DNA of 41,740 nt from assembly GCF_025359345.1 (NCBI RefSeq), contig NZ_JANYGQ010000006.1, positions 1 to 41,740 on the forward strand, written 5' to 3'. Both the position numbers and the translations under genes were made by a program. Positions 15,588 to 24,310 of this stretch are shown piece by piece (the first letter of the stretch is position 1; every line of letters begins with the position of its first letter). The DNA is from Mucilaginibacter sp. (GTDB lineage: Bacteria; Bacteroidota; Bacteroidia; Sphingobacteriales; Sphingobacteriaceae). The notes under the pieces are model-generated. The model did no database searches. It was not told where the DNA came from and was given only the letters and a program-made list of their open reading frames with translations.

Positions 15588-16721
15588 TTATTTCAACGCG
15601 TTCATGCACATGTAAGGTATCGAAATATTAATGGCGATATAAAAAGTAAGGGTAATAATAAAAGTTACCCACTTGTTTAAGGTGTTTAGCTGCTGGTTTT
15701 TGCGGAACAAAAACTTTATCAGCGTTTCACGCCCCGCAATCAACAGAATGGTTACCAGGCTGATGTCATTTACAATTTCGGCAACTGAAACGCCGTTTAC
15801 CGGGGGTATGCGCTGCATAATAATATTTAAGGTGGCAGCTGCAAAAAACAAGCTTCCTACTATAACCCGAATTTTGTCGTTCTCGCCCGCAAAAAACGAC
15901 AAAAAACCGAGCAGGGCCGCTATGTAAAGCGTAATAAATGCCTTTATGTAAATACCCAATCCCCCCCGTTTTATAAACAGTGCAAACCTTAGCTGCGAGT
16001 AGGTGTTGCGCTGATTTTTCAACCGGCGCGGATCGCCCAGGGTTGATTTAATGGTATGCGGTTTTGAAAGTATGTAATTTTTATCTTTTTCGAACCCGCT
16101 AACTGTTACCCGGCTGCTAACATTCGAGCTGGCTGAATCGGCCACAAATGCCAGCTTGTTAATATGGTAATTAACGCTTTCCATTTGTATCACCAGTTGG
16201 TAATTATCAAGCGGGTATTGGGCCACATCAAATAATTTGGTGGTGGCGCCTGCAATATGGAACAGCATATAGGCTGAATCGGCTTTGCTGTTTATGTAAA
16301 ATGCATGCGTTTCTATGTGGGTGATATTGCCGTCAACAATTTTTACGGGTGCGTTTTGCACAGTAATTGCCCCTTCAACAGTGTCTTTTAAATTGATGAA
16401 ATTTATTTTTTTAGGGTTCCACTTAAACCATGCATAAAATTCGTAGCCCCATCGCGAGTGTACGATGTCAAAATCTTCAATGCGGTCGAGATATATACCG
16501 GCGGTTACCTTTTCGGGTGTCGATTTTTTCACCTCGGCCCAGTCTATTTTTGTCAGGCCGATATCGTTTTTTACCGGGTTTAATTCAGCCTGGTTTTTCT
16601 GCCGGTTTTCAACAATAATTCCTTTAATATAATCGTGACAGTAAATAAACAGCGCAATAAGGCATGCAATTTGAAACAAGCCGATCAGGACGGCTTTTCT
16701 GATATTGGTTTTGGAGTACAC
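15588..16721 (-). CDS. Pentameric ligand-gated ion channel homologue (Cys-loop-receptor-like)
   Basis: 377 aa. After an extra N-terminal membrane anchor (residues ~10-28), a beta-rich ectodomain extends to ~250. It contains QYPLDNYQLVIQM at 168-180, which fits the conserved loop FPxDxQxL of prokaryotic channels such as GLIC (no disulfide). A pre-TM1 SQLRFALFIKR is followed by four helices: ~256-278, 283-304, 315-338 and 351-372. The TM2 pattern ENDKIRVIVGSLFFAAATLN and the PP pair at 306-307 in the TM2-TM3 loop fit the pore and gating loop of the family. Expected role: homopentameric ion channel of the inner membrane with periplasmic ligand-binding domain. Ligand and selectivity are not readable. 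Single gene. Confidence 0.78.
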   Translation of the reverse strand: MYSKTNIRKAVLIGLFQIACLIALFIYCHDYIKGIIVENRQKNQAELNPVKNDIGLTKIDWAEVKKSTPEKVTAGIYLDRIEDFDIVHSRWGYEFYAWFKWNPKKINFINLKDTVEGAITVQNAPVKIVDGNITHIETHAFYINSKADSAYMLFHIAGATTKLFDVAQYPLDNYQLVIQMESVNYHINKLAFVADSASSNVSSRVTVSGFEKDKNYILSKPHTIKSTLGDPRRLKNQRNTYSQLRFALFIKRGGLGIYIKAFITLYIAALLGFLSFFAGENDKIRVIVGSLFFAAATLNIIMQRIPPVNGVSVAEIVNDISLVTILLIAGRETLIKFLFRKNQQLNTLNKWVTFIITLTFYIAINISIPYMCMNALK

Positions 16722-16785
16722 AAACCAAATTTAATTATTTTGCGATAATATGCAAATGCAATTTGGCCGGTGCGCCGTGCTGATT

Positions 16786-17220
16786 TTATTTCAGATCCGT
16801 GGAGTGCAGCAATTTAATTTTCCACTTCCCGCCTTGTTTTACCAGGGCGGCGCTTTCCAGCCATTTCACGGTACGGTGTAATTCGCCAATGGTTACTTCG
16901 GCAGTGTTGCAATAAACAACCCAGGCGGCATCACCAATTTCATCGATTTTAACAAAGTCGATTTTATTTACCCGTTTAAAGCTTTTGCCTTTCAGGGGCG
17001 CCAGGCCTTTTGTTAGCGAATCGGCATTTAACACCTGGGCGTGTTCAACCAGGGTAAAATCGGTGGCGAGTTCGGCCCTCATCGCGGGGACGTCTAAAGC
17101 AGCAATCGCATCAAAAAAACGCATAACAGTGGCCTGTGGCGATGTTGGGGTGACTAAATTTTGTGCAAATGCCGTAAGACTTATTAAGAAGGTTGCAAAT
17201 ACAATGATGAGTGTTTTCAT
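16786..17220 (-). CDS. Secreted SnoaL/NTF2-like (DUF4440-type) protein
   Basis: 144 aa from the ATG at 17220. Further upstream in-frame codons precede the signal peptide and are unlikely. Residues 1-19 are a signal peptide ending TAFAQ. The mature chain has the NTF2-like cone pattern: MRFFDAIAALDVPAMRAELA helix-turn-helix, DFTLVEHAQ, VKWLESAALVKQGGKWKIKL and a final LLHSTDL strand. Members bind small hydrophobic ligands or serve as enzymes, but no active site can be assigned. It sits in a run of small secreted genes on the minus strand. Confidence 0.8.
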   Translation of the reverse strand: MKTLIIVFATFLISLTAFAQNLVTPTSPQATVMRFFDAIAALDVPAMRAELATDFTLVEHAQVLNADSLTKGLAPLKGKSFKRVNKIDFVKIDEIGDAAWVVYCNTAEVTIGELHRTVKWLESAALVKQGGKWKIKLLHSTDLK

Positions 17221-17352
17221 AAAGGGAGTTTGCCGGTTTACGTACCCGGAATACAGATAATAGCGGCAAGTTAAAAAAATAGCACTAACGGGGCAAATTG
17301 AGGAAAGACATACTCCCCACCGCATCGCCTTTCTGATTTCGGACTTCCGACT

Positions 17353-17754
17353 TCACATCCGCTTAAACACCGACATAAATAGCGCTGGGTTGCCGCTGGT
17401 ATCAAATGCTTCGGGATAGCTGTCGCCTTTCAGGTTGTAGCAAATGGTAAGCTGGTCGTTTTCGTATTTGTAAATGGCGGTAAAATGTTTGCCGGTGTTT
17501 ACGCCTTCTTTGCCGTAAATATCCATTTTGTTGCTGCCTTCCGTGTAGCGGCAAATGCCTTTGTCAACACTTTCGGCGGTAAAGGTGTAGGTGCTGTCGG
17601 CTATAACCAGCTTTTGTGTGCCGAAGGATGCCGGCGGCAAGGTCATTTTGCCCATGGTTTCTTTAACGGGTACCCAGGTACCGTTTAACTTATTAGTTTG
17701 CTTTGCGCTGCCAATGTTGAGGATAAGCAGCGAAATAATTGTTATAAGGCGCAT
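17353..17754 (-). CDS. Secreted TIGR03067-like (lipocalin-like) protein
   Basis: 133 aa. Residues 1-17 are a signal peptide. The mature part shows the small beta-barrel pattern of the TIGR03067 family: LNGTWVPVKETMGKM, QKLVIADSTYTFTAE, NKMDIYGKEGVNTGKHFTAI, YKYENDQLTICYNLKGD and a C-terminal ALFMSVFKRM. Members are lipocalin-like and uncharacterised. No cysteines for lipidation are present. A stretch of GACTT-like repeats lies between this gene and the next gene downstream. Function unknown. Confidence 0.75.
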   Translation of the reverse strand: MRLITIISLLILNIGSAKQTNKLNGTWVPVKETMGKMTLPPASFGTQKLVIADSTYTFTAESVDKGICRYTEGSNKMDIYGKEGVNTGKHFTAIYKYENDQLTICYNLKGDSYPEAFDTSGNPALFMSVFKRM

Positions 17755-17838
17755 ATATTTCTGTTTTAAAACTGGTTACACCAATCTAAATTACAAAAAA
17801 CATAGCAAAGTTTAAAAATGTAAAATCACTTTTACCGG

Positions 17839-18741
17839 CTATTTTACCGTGAATACTGCGCCATCAGTAAATCCCTTAAAATCGGTGGTTAGCTGCCGCG
17901 ATACCAGCTGCAGCGAATCATTTTTGCGCCTTACTTCAAGGTAATGGAACATGGGCTTGTAATTGGCCGACAGATCAGGAGTTACGGCATTTGCATAGAG
18001 GGGCTGGTGCAAGCCTCCCCCACCGCCTATCACCATAAAAGTTTTGCCCTGCATATTAAACCGTTCGAAGTTATGCGAGTGGCCGCTCAAAAACAGCACA
18101 CATTTTTTTGAGTTGATAAACGCCGGGATAAAATTTTGCCGCACCTCCATTGATGGCTTTACAACTTTACTGTTAGTATACGGCGAGTGATGGCAGCCCA
18201 CTATCACAAATTTAATGGCAGCGTCGGCATCCAGCTTTTTGATGGTGGCGCTGTACCAGTTATCCTGCGCCAGTATTTGGGTGGTGGTCATTTTAGCAAA
18301 GTTGGAATTAAGCAGCACCACGGCAACAGAGTCGATCACTTCGGTATAACCGGCCGGGTTATACATGGGGAAACGGGTCTGGAAGTTTTTAGTGCCGCGG
18401 CCCGCGTTTAACATTACCTCGTGGTTGCCCAGTGTGGCGTATACAGGGATGCAGTCGTCTGTACATTGTTTAAGATAGCTGTCAATCCTTGCCCACTTTT
18501 TTGTTTTGTAGCCAAGCGAAACCACATCGCCCAAAATAAACATGCCTGCGGGGCGCAGTGTGTTCACATCCTTAAAAATCATTTCGGTAGCCTTTTGGTT
18601 GTGGTTCGATTTAAGGAGCAGCTTTTCAACCCACATAGGTTCCTGCGTGTCGCTGGCAAAGGCTATTACAGGTTGCGTTTGCTGGGCAAACGCCCGGCCT
18701 GTAGAAAAAATGAGTGCAAAAATAATGAAGAGCCTGCGCAT
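17839..18741 (-). CDS. Periplasmic metallophosphoesterase
   Basis: 300 aa. A signal peptide ends at AFAQ (residue 19). The calcineurin-like motifs are present in order: motif I ASDTQEP (D31-T-Q33, with Gln where DxH normally has His), motif II GDVVS, motif III GNHE, motif IV GCHHSPY and motif V GHSHNFER. Substitution of the motif I His by Gln suggests altered metal binding. C-terminal strands close the sandwich (FMVIGGGGGLHQP). Likely acts on phosphoesters in the periplasm. Single gene, with a simple repeat upstream. Confidence 0.88.
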   Translation of the reverse strand: MRRLFIIFALIFSTGRAFAQQTQPVIAFASDTQEPMWVEKLLLKSNHNQKATEMIFKDVNTLRPAGMFILGDVVSLGYKTKKWARIDSYLKQCTDDCIPVYATLGNHEVMLNAGRGTKNFQTRFPMYNPAGYTEVIDSVAVVLLNSNFAKMTTTQILAQDNWYSATIKKLDADAAIKFVIVGCHHSPYTNSKVVKPSMEVRQNFIPAFINSKKCVLFLSGHSHNFERFNMQGKTFMVIGGGGGLHQPLYANAVTPDLSANYKPMFHYLEVRRKNDSLQLVSRQLTTDFKGFTDGAVFTVK

Positions 18742-18780
18742 GAGGTAAATAACGAAAAAATTGACGGAATAGTTTATTGG

Positions 18781-18812
18781 TCATTAGGTCATTAGGTCAT
18801 TAGGTCATTAGG
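18781..18812. repeat. Tandem repeat, 4 x TCATTAGG
   Basis: Four perfect 8-bp units between divergent genes (metallophosphoesterase and PfkB kinase). This kind of short tandem array can change copy number and affect promoter spacing. Confidence 0.9.
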
Positions 18813-18890
18813 TGAAGTTGATGTTGATGTTATTGTTTTATCAAATTTTATATTTTTAGCGATGCACACGGCGACAGGTGCAGCGTCTTT

Positions 18891-18937
18891 CGGACTTTTC
18901 CGACTTTCGGACTTCCGACTTCGGACTTTCCGACTTC
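18891..18937. repeat. Degenerate TCGGACTT/CCGACTT heptad array
   Basis: Six to seven imperfect copies of CGGACTT/CCGACTT. An in-frame start at 18878 would translate these as SDF repeats, so the kinase start was placed downstream at 18971. Similar heptads occur near 17334, 25109 and 29741. Confidence 0.8.
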
Positions 18938-18970
18938 TTTACTATCTTGCCCGATTACAAATATCCACAT

Positions 18971-19846
18971 ATGCCACAACTTTGCTGTATAGGCCATATC
19001 ACCAGCGATAAGGTAGTAACCACCCGCAATACCATGCATATGGCTGGTGGCACCGCCTGGTATTTTTCGTGCGCGCTCAGCCGCCTGCCGGTCGACTACC
19101 TGCTGGTAACCGCCCTTGCCCCGGCGGAAATGCACTACGTAGCCGATTTGCGCAACAAAGGCATCAGCGTACAGGTGCAGCCCAGCGCCCACACCGTATA
19201 CTTCGAAAACATATACGCCCAAAACCAGGACGAACGCACCCAAAACGTGCTCGCCACCGCCGATGCGTTTGATATCGAACAATTTGACAATGTTGACGCC
19301 GAAATGTATCACTTCGGGCCATTGCTGGCAGCTGATATCAGCACTGAACTGATAAAAACCCTCGCCGGTAAAGGCCGGGTGAGCATTGACGTACAGGGTT
19401 ACCTGCGCGAGGTTATCAATCAAAAAGTACACCCCACCGATTGGCCCGCCAAAAAGGAAGGTTTGCAATATGCCGATATCGTTAAAGCCGATGTTGCCGA
19501 ACTGCAGGCCCTAACGCATTGCGATAGCGCCGAAGACGGCGCAAAAATGCTTGCCGGGTGGGGAGTGAAAGAAGTTGTGATAACCAACGGCAGCCATGGG
19601 TCGGTAATTTATAGCGACGGGCAGTTTTACACTATCCCGGCTTACCCGCCGGTAAACCTGGTCGACGCTACGGGCTGCGGAGACACTTATATGGCGGGCT
19701 ACCTTTACCGCCGCCTTAAGGGCGATGATATTCAGCAGGCAGGCGAGTTCGCTGCCGCCATGGCCAGCCTGAAAATGGAATCAGCCGGCGCGTTTTTGGG
19801 AACTGAGGACGAAGTTGTTGGAGTTTTGGAATCGAGAATAAGTTAA
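18971..19846 (+). CDS. PfkB-family sugar/nucleoside kinase
   Basis: 291 aa from ATG 18971, chosen because the upstream 31 codons consist of heptad repeat translation. The N-terminus has the PfkB beta-strand pattern (CCIGHITSDKVV). The C-terminal signature DATGCGDTY lies at residues 232-240 with D238 as the catalytic base, and the preceding KEVVITNGSHGSVIYSDGQ is typical. The sugar-binding lid region is short. Substrate not determinable (ribokinase-like, fructose- or adenosine-type). It phosphorylates a hydroxyl using ATP in the cytoplasm. The DUF1801 gene starts 8 bp after the stop codon, so the two are probably cotranscribed. Confidence 0.88.
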   Translation: MPQLCCIGHITSDKVVTTRNTMHMAGGTAWYFSCALSRLPVDYLLVTALAPAEMHYVADLRNKGISVQVQPSAHTVYFENIYAQNQDERTQNVLATADAFDIEQFDNVDAEMYHFGPLLAADISTELIKTLAGKGRVSIDVQGYLREVINQKVHPTDWPAKKEGLQYADIVKADVAELQALTHCDSAEDGAKMLAGWGVKEVVITNGSHGSVIYSDGQFYTIPAYPPVNLVDATGCGDTYMAGYLYRRLKGDDIQQAGEFAAAMASLKMESAGAFLGTEDEVVGVLESRIS

Positions 19847-19854
19847 CAGGACAT

Positions 19855-20235
19855 ATGGAAGCAAACGGTCAAAAAGTATTCGACGACTATGTTGTTAAAC
19901 AAGATGAGCAGTTTAGACCTTGCTTAACTGAGCTTCGCCGTATCATACTTAATATAATGCCCGCAGCCGAAGAAAGCTTTAGCTACCAGGCACATTGCTT
20001 TAAACACGTTTATATGCTGGTGGGTATTGGCGTTACCAAAGAATTTTGCAGTTTATATACCATGAGCCCTCCCCTGGTAAAAAGCATGAAAGATGAACTT
20101 AAAGACTATAAAGCTTCGGGTGCTACCATCCACTTTAAACCTGGCGAGCCCCTGCCCGTTGCCATCATTACCAAAATAGTGCTGGCACGGGCAAAAGAAA
20201 ATGAACTACTTGCATTAAGTCGCGGGAAAAAATAA
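19855..20235 (+). CDS. DUF1801 / YdhG-like protein
   Basis: 126 aa. The DUF1801 fold is visible: VFDDYVVKQDEQFRPCLTEL, RRIILNIMPAAEESFSYQAH, GIGVTKEFCSLYTMSPPLVK, and an amphipathic C-terminal helix. YdhG/FraA homologues have been proposed to handle iron, but this has not been shown for this branch. It follows the kinase by 8 bp, indicating an operon. The stop codon is 17 bp from the convergent histidine kinase end. Confidence 0.85.
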   Translation: MEANGQKVFDDYVVKQDEQFRPCLTELRRIILNIMPAAEESFSYQAHCFKHVYMLVGIGVTKEFCSLYTMSPPLVKSMKDELKDYKASGATIHFKPGEPLPVAIITKIVLARAKENELLALSRGKK

Positions 20236-20251
20236 AAGCAATTCAATAATG

Positions 20252-21682
20252 TCAACAGGGTATGCTGATAATAAATTTGCTATAAATCCCAGGCTCCGAC
20301 TGCACTTCAATTTTCCCGGCCATTTGTGTAATGGCATCTTTAACCAGGTAGAGCCCCAACCCTGTACTTTTTTTATTATTACCCGACATGTAAAATTTAT
20401 CAAAAATACGTTCCTGGTCCCGTTGCCGTATTCCCAGCCCGTTATCCTCAACCTCAATTATTGCTGTTGCTTCCTGCTGATAGGTTTTCACTTTTACCCA
20501 CTGTTCGTCTTTTTTTGGATCGCAGTACTTCATCGCGTTAGATACCAGGTTGCTTAATATTACCTGTAGTTTCAGCGCATCGCTATCAATTCTGTTCAGC
20601 GTCACTTCTCTATATATCTGGATCTGCTTACTGCCATTTCGATAATGATTCTGTGCTATCACGTCATTAATAATCGACGCCAGGTAACATTCCTTTTTAA
20701 CAAAGTCGGTATGTTTACTCTGGATAAACAGCATCATTTCATTTATAAAATGGTCCTGCTTTTCAAGACTTTCCTTCATCATCAATATGTACGCTTTAAT
20801 TTGCTCAATATCCGATTCCTCATCAATCAGGTCTATTAAACCAATAAGCGCAACCAGCGGCGCCCGCAAATCATGTGTTACGTTAAATACAAACTTATCC
20901 AGCCCCGCATTAATTACCTGCAGGCTTTCGTTCTGCTCAATTACCTTTTTCTGGGAGTTAGCAAGCTTACTGATCATGATGCCTGCGTATGATAGCGAAC
21001 TACCTAAAATGACCAGCGTAATAAAAATGTTGGCCAGGAATATATACAAATTTATACTGCGGCAAATTGCGCCAAGGGCATCAGAAAATGCTTTCTCCTT
21101 AACCGTCAGCTCTGCCGAAATACCCGTAATTGAAAGAATAAGAGACTTCTTTCTCGCCGCCGGTATTTCACCTTTCATCATCTCAGCATGCGCATGCAAG
21201 CCAGTCTGATGCAGTTTATTTACCAAAACATCGCCTTCCTGCCATATCTGGATTACGCTTTTAAAACTGGGCAGATCCTTGAAATTTCTAAAAAGCCAGA
21301 TCAGGTTGTCAACATCCTCGGGATGATTTTTTCCCCGTAAAAAACCTTCCTCTGCCAACTGGTAGTTATCGATTGATGTAAGTGCCATTCGGGCATCATG
21401 ATCGCCCTTAGGTACGCTGATCTCCTGCTCAAAAGCAGTGTAATCATCTTTATTCTCCAGGAAAATATAATTGATCAGGTGGGCTGATGCATCTTTTTGC
21501 CCCTTGGAATATTGCGACTCGCCGTTGATATAAGCCCTTGCTGCAGATAATGTTTTGATAGTATAAAAATTCATCACTATCATTATAGCCGATGCCACCA
21601 CCACAATCAGCAGCAAAATAAAGGACGTTTTTTTGAACAACAGCTTCAGACCGGCTACAAACGATTTAGGATTCTCCCTCAC
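20252..21682 (-). CDS. Membrane sensor histidine kinase
   Basis: 476 aa. TM1 at residues ~20-40, a periplasmic helical sensor domain (~45-205), TM2 at ~210-235, then a short coiled coil. HisKA with H-box NVTHDLRAPL (His270), HATPase with N-box NLVSNAMK (378-385), G1 DNGLG (413-417) and G2 GLGL (441-444). It should autophosphorylate on His270 and pass phosphate to a response regulator, which is not encoded nearby, so it is an orphan kinase in this window. It converges with the DUF1801 gene. A 419-bp AT-rich upstream region is empty of genes. Confidence 0.93.
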   Translation of the reverse strand: MRENPKSFVAGLKLLFKKTSFILLLIVVVASAIMIVMNFYTIKTLSAARAYINGESQYSKGQKDASAHLINYIFLENKDDYTAFEQEISVPKGDHDARMALTSIDNYQLAEEGFLRGKNHPEDVDNLIWLFRNFKDLPSFKSVIQIWQEGDVLVNKLHQTGLHAHAEMMKGEIPAARKKSLILSITGISAELTVKEKAFSDALGAICRSINLYIFLANIFITLVILGSSLSYAGIMISKLANSQKKVIEQNESLQVINAGLDKFVFNVTHDLRAPLVALIGLIDLIDEESDIEQIKAYILMMKESLEKQDHFINEMMLFIQSKHTDFVKKECYLASIINDVIAQNHYRNGSKQIQIYREVTLNRIDSDALKLQVILSNLVSNAMKYCDPKKDEQWVKVKTYQQEATAIIEVEDNGLGIRQRDQERIFDKFYMSGNNKKSTGLGLYLVKDAITQMAGKIEVQSEPGIYSKFIISIPC

Positions 21683-22101
21683 AATAAAAAATATTAACTG
21701 TTATCAATAGTTTTCTTTAAAATATATTTAAAACAGATTTCAAAAAAACAGCCTATTTAATCTTTAAATGCTTTTATAAACCGGGATATTGAATTGTAAA
21801 AAGGGTTAAATAAACCAAACGATTTATAATATTTGCTTTATAAAATTTAATAAGGTTTTAATATTTTATTACGTAAAAGCTAAAACATTAGTTTCGCTTT
21901 AGCTAACTAATTTTCAAAATATTAGTTTGCTGTTTGCCAGGGTAGACATCTGAAAAGACAGTAAAATATTCATAAAAAAATTACTGCCCAACTTCTGCCG
22001 AATTTCTGGTAAAAACGAACAGGTAAGTATGCAGCAATTAGTTAGCACCCCAAAGGCATGTAACCTCCGGCGCTATAATTTATCATTAAAAACGATGGCC
22101 T
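21683..22101. other. 419-bp AT-rich intergenic region, no gene seen
   Basis: Very AT-rich, with repeated A/T tracts (around 21700-21900) and an ATTAGTTT motif repeated at 21890 and 21923. I see no coding frame and no stable hairpin. It should contain the promoter of the histidine kinase. Confidence 0.6.
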
Positions 22102-22575
22102 TTATTTGGTTAAAACCGCGACATCAGGCCCGCTAGCTCGGGTATAAACCACGTTTCCATTATAGGTTACTGAGCTTAACACCAGGAAGGAACAGCAGCC
22201 CGGGGTTTTTCCGGTTTTAAATAAAAGTAAATCCTGTGGTTTATCGGCTACCTGCATCGTTACTGTATCAATCGGGCCGCTTGGGGGGACAAAAATATTG
22301 AACTTTCTTCCTGCGCTGTCAACTCTCAAAAAAACAGAATCAGGTTTGCCATTTATTATATGCCGTAACTTTAGTTGGCCAATTTTGAACTTAGGCGAAG
22401 GAGCAAAAAACAAATCTTCGCCGGTAGTTTTATCAACTATCCTAAAGTTAATATTTGGCAATACCGTGGCAATTGCAGGGCACGGGCCACATTTGTTGGT
22501 TGAATTTGAAGTACAGCCCATCAGAAGCACTGAAAGCAGCATGATGCCGGTAATAGAGTGAAACAATGGTTTCAT
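22102..22575 (-). CDS. Hypothetical lipoprotein
   Basis: 157 aa. SPII signal with lipobox LLMGC (Cys21), then Ser/Asn-rich linker with a CGPC pair (residues 29-32). The body looks beta-rich (FRIVDKTTGEDLFFA, FKIGQLKLRHIING, PIDTVTMQVADKPQDLLLFK) and contains a CC pair in GCCSFLVLSSVTYNG. I do not recognise the family; the CGPC pair and CC suggest disulfides. Divergent from the flavoprotein gene. Probably exported to the outer membrane or periplasm. Confidence 0.75.
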   Translation of the reverse strand: MKPLFHSITGIMLLSVLLMGCTSNSTNKCGPCPAIATVLPNINFRIVDKTTGEDLFFAPSPKFKIGQLKLRHIINGKPDSVFLRVDSAGRKFNIFVPPSGPIDTVTMQVADKPQDLLLFKTGKTPGCCSFLVLSSVTYNGNVVYTRASGPDVAVLTK

Positions 22576-22667
22576 ATTTCGCTAATTTAAATTTTCAGTT
22601 GGTTAGTTAATAATACGGTCCACCAGGATTAAACGCAACAACCGCAGGCAGATATGTATAAAATTTG

Positions 22668-22700
22668 TTTGTTTATATCTCCCAATAAACCTTACCTTGT
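22668..22700 (+). promoter_or_regulatory. Possible promoter of the alditol oxidase-like gene
   Basis: TTTG at 22668-22671 and TACCTTGT at 22693-22700 resemble the -33 and -7 elements of Bacteroidota with a 21-bp spacer. The ATG follows at 22716. Confidence 0.4.
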
Positions 22701-22715
22701 AACAACCTGATTATT

Positions 22716-24056
22716 ATGAAGAGAAAAACTTTTATCCAATTAAGCGCTACCTTAATGGCAACACCACTTGTATCACCATTTAATTCATTAGCTTCCCAAC
22801 CACGGCTAAAAAACTGGGCTGGTAACCTAACCTTTAGTACGGGCAATGTTTTTTACCCAAAAACGGTTGAAGAAGTACAGGCGCTGGTAAAAAAGCATAA
22901 CAAGATAAAAGTGCTGGGTACCCGCCACTGTTTTAATAACATTGCAGATAGTACCGACAACTTACTCTCGACAAAGGAACTGAATAAAGTAATTGGTATT
23001 AGTGACGATCAAAAAACGGTTACCGTTGAAGGTGGTATAAAATATGGAGAGCTTGCCCCTTACCTGCATCAAAAAGGCTATGCGCTGCATAACTTGGCTT
23101 CGTTGCCGCATATTTCTGTAGCAGGGTCAATCACTACCGCCACACATGGTTCCGGCATTAAAAACGGGAACCTGGCAAGCGCTGTTACCGCATTAGAAAT
23201 TGTAATTGCAGATGGAAGCATCGTTCAGCTTTCAAAAGATACTGACCGTGAAAAGTTCAATGCCGCTGTTGTCGGCTTAGGCGCTTTAGGCGTAATTACC
23301 AAAGTAACGCTCCAAATTCAGCCTACTTATATGGTGAGGCAAAATGTTTTTGTTGGCCTGCCCATGGAACAGCTGAGGATCCATTTTGAAAAGATACTAT
23401 CGGCGGGCTATAGCGTAAGTTTGTTTACCGACTGGCAAAGCAATAACATTAACGAAGTTTGGATAAAAAGCCGCGTTGGGGTTGATAGTGATAAAGTATT
23501 GCCCGAGTTTTACGGGGCAAAGGCAGCAACAAAAAACGTGCACCCGATTATTGCCCTCGATGCCAAAAACTGCACCGAACAAATGGGCGTGCCGGGGCCA
23601 TGGCACGAAAGGCTGCCTCATTTTAAAATGGGCTTTACGCCAAGTAGCGGCAAGGAGCTGCAATCGGAATATTTTGTTCCGTTACATCATGCTCTACAGG
23701 CAATCCATGCCATTCACCGTTTGGGCAAACAAATTGGCCCGCACCTGTTTATAACCGAAATACGCACAATAGCAGCCGACGATTTGTGGATGAGCCCCTG
23801 CCATAATCAAACATCGGTTACCATTCACTTTACCTGGAAACAGGAAACAGCCGCAGTACTAAAGCTGCTGCCAATAATTGAGCAAGAGCTTGCACCTTTT
23901 AACGCAAGACCGCATTGGGGAAAGATATTTACTATAGAGCCAAAAACACTCGAATCACGCTACGAAAAACTGGCTGGCTTTAAAAAGCTTGTAGCCGAAT
24001 ATGACCCACAGGGCAAATTCAGGAATGGCTTTTTAAACCGTAATATTTACGGGTGA
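22716..24056 (+). CDS. FAD-linked oxidase of the alditol oxidase / D-arabinono-1,4-lactone oxidase family
   Basis: 446 aa. Signal-like N-terminus (MKRKTFIQLSATLMATPLVS) suggests export. The FAD-binding PCMH domain shows KIKVLGTRHCFNNIAD, in which His71 corresponds to the covalent-FAD His of alditol oxidase, and GSITTATHGSG plus GLGALGVITKVTL. The C-terminal ALO domain has RPHWGK near residue 395-400, typical of the active site. It oxidises sugar alcohols or lactones with O2 and produces peroxide, but the exact substrate is not clear. Monocistronic, divergent from the lipoprotein. Confidence 0.88.
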   Translation: MKRKTFIQLSATLMATPLVSPFNSLASQPRLKNWAGNLTFSTGNVFYPKTVEEVQALVKKHNKIKVLGTRHCFNNIADSTDNLLSTKELNKVIGISDDQKTVTVEGGIKYGELAPYLHQKGYALHNLASLPHISVAGSITTATHGSGIKNGNLASAVTALEIVIADGSIVQLSKDTDREKFNAAVVGLGALGVITKVTLQIQPTYMVRQNVFVGLPMEQLRIHFEKILSAGYSVSLFTDWQSNNINEVWIKSRVGVDSDKVLPEFYGAKAATKNVHPIIALDAKNCTEQMGVPGPWHERLPHFKMGFTPSSGKELQSEYFVPLHHALQAIHAIHRLGKQIGPHLFITEIRTIAADDLWMSPCHNQTSVTIHFTWKQETAAVLKLLPIIEQELAPFNARPHWGKIFTIEPKTLESRYEKLAGFKKLVAEYDPQGKFRNGFLNRNIYG

Positions 24057-24131
24057 GGAAAGAGAAGCAAGACGGCAAGAATCAAGAGTCAAGAAATTAA
24101 GGGGTAAGATCAAGAAAGATCGCGTTTATTC

Positions 24132-24245
24132 AATTCGTGTAATTCGCCTCAATTCGTGAGAATTAGTGCTTCATTAAATTCGTGTAATTCGCTCAAATTC
24201 GTGAAAATTTGTACTGATTAAATTCGCTTTAATTCGTGAAAACTA
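24132..24245. repeat. Degenerate AATTCGTG tandem repeat
   Basis: Two imperfect ~45-bp units (24132-24175 and 24177-24220) plus a partial third, built from AATTCGTGTAATTCGC and AATTCGTGAGAATT-like blocks. It lies between the convergent alditol oxidase-like gene and sdhB. Confidence 0.8.
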
Positions 24246-24253
24246 ATGTCGAA

Positions 24254-24285
24254 TAAAAAAGGCCTTGAAATTCCTTTCAAAGCCC
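24254..24285 (-). terminator. Terminator of the sdh operon
   Basis: On the minus strand, GGCTTTGAAA and TTTCAAGGCC (24275-24284 and 24261-24270) form a 10-bp stem with a 4-nt loop followed by TTTTTT. It lies 26 bp after the sdhB stop codon. Confidence 0.85.
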
Positions 24286-24310
24286 TTGATATTAAACAAT
24301 TTTAATGTTG

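Noticed and set aside
24063..24245. CRISPR array
   Set aside because: Units are degenerate, without regular spacers, and no cas genes are present; simple repeat.
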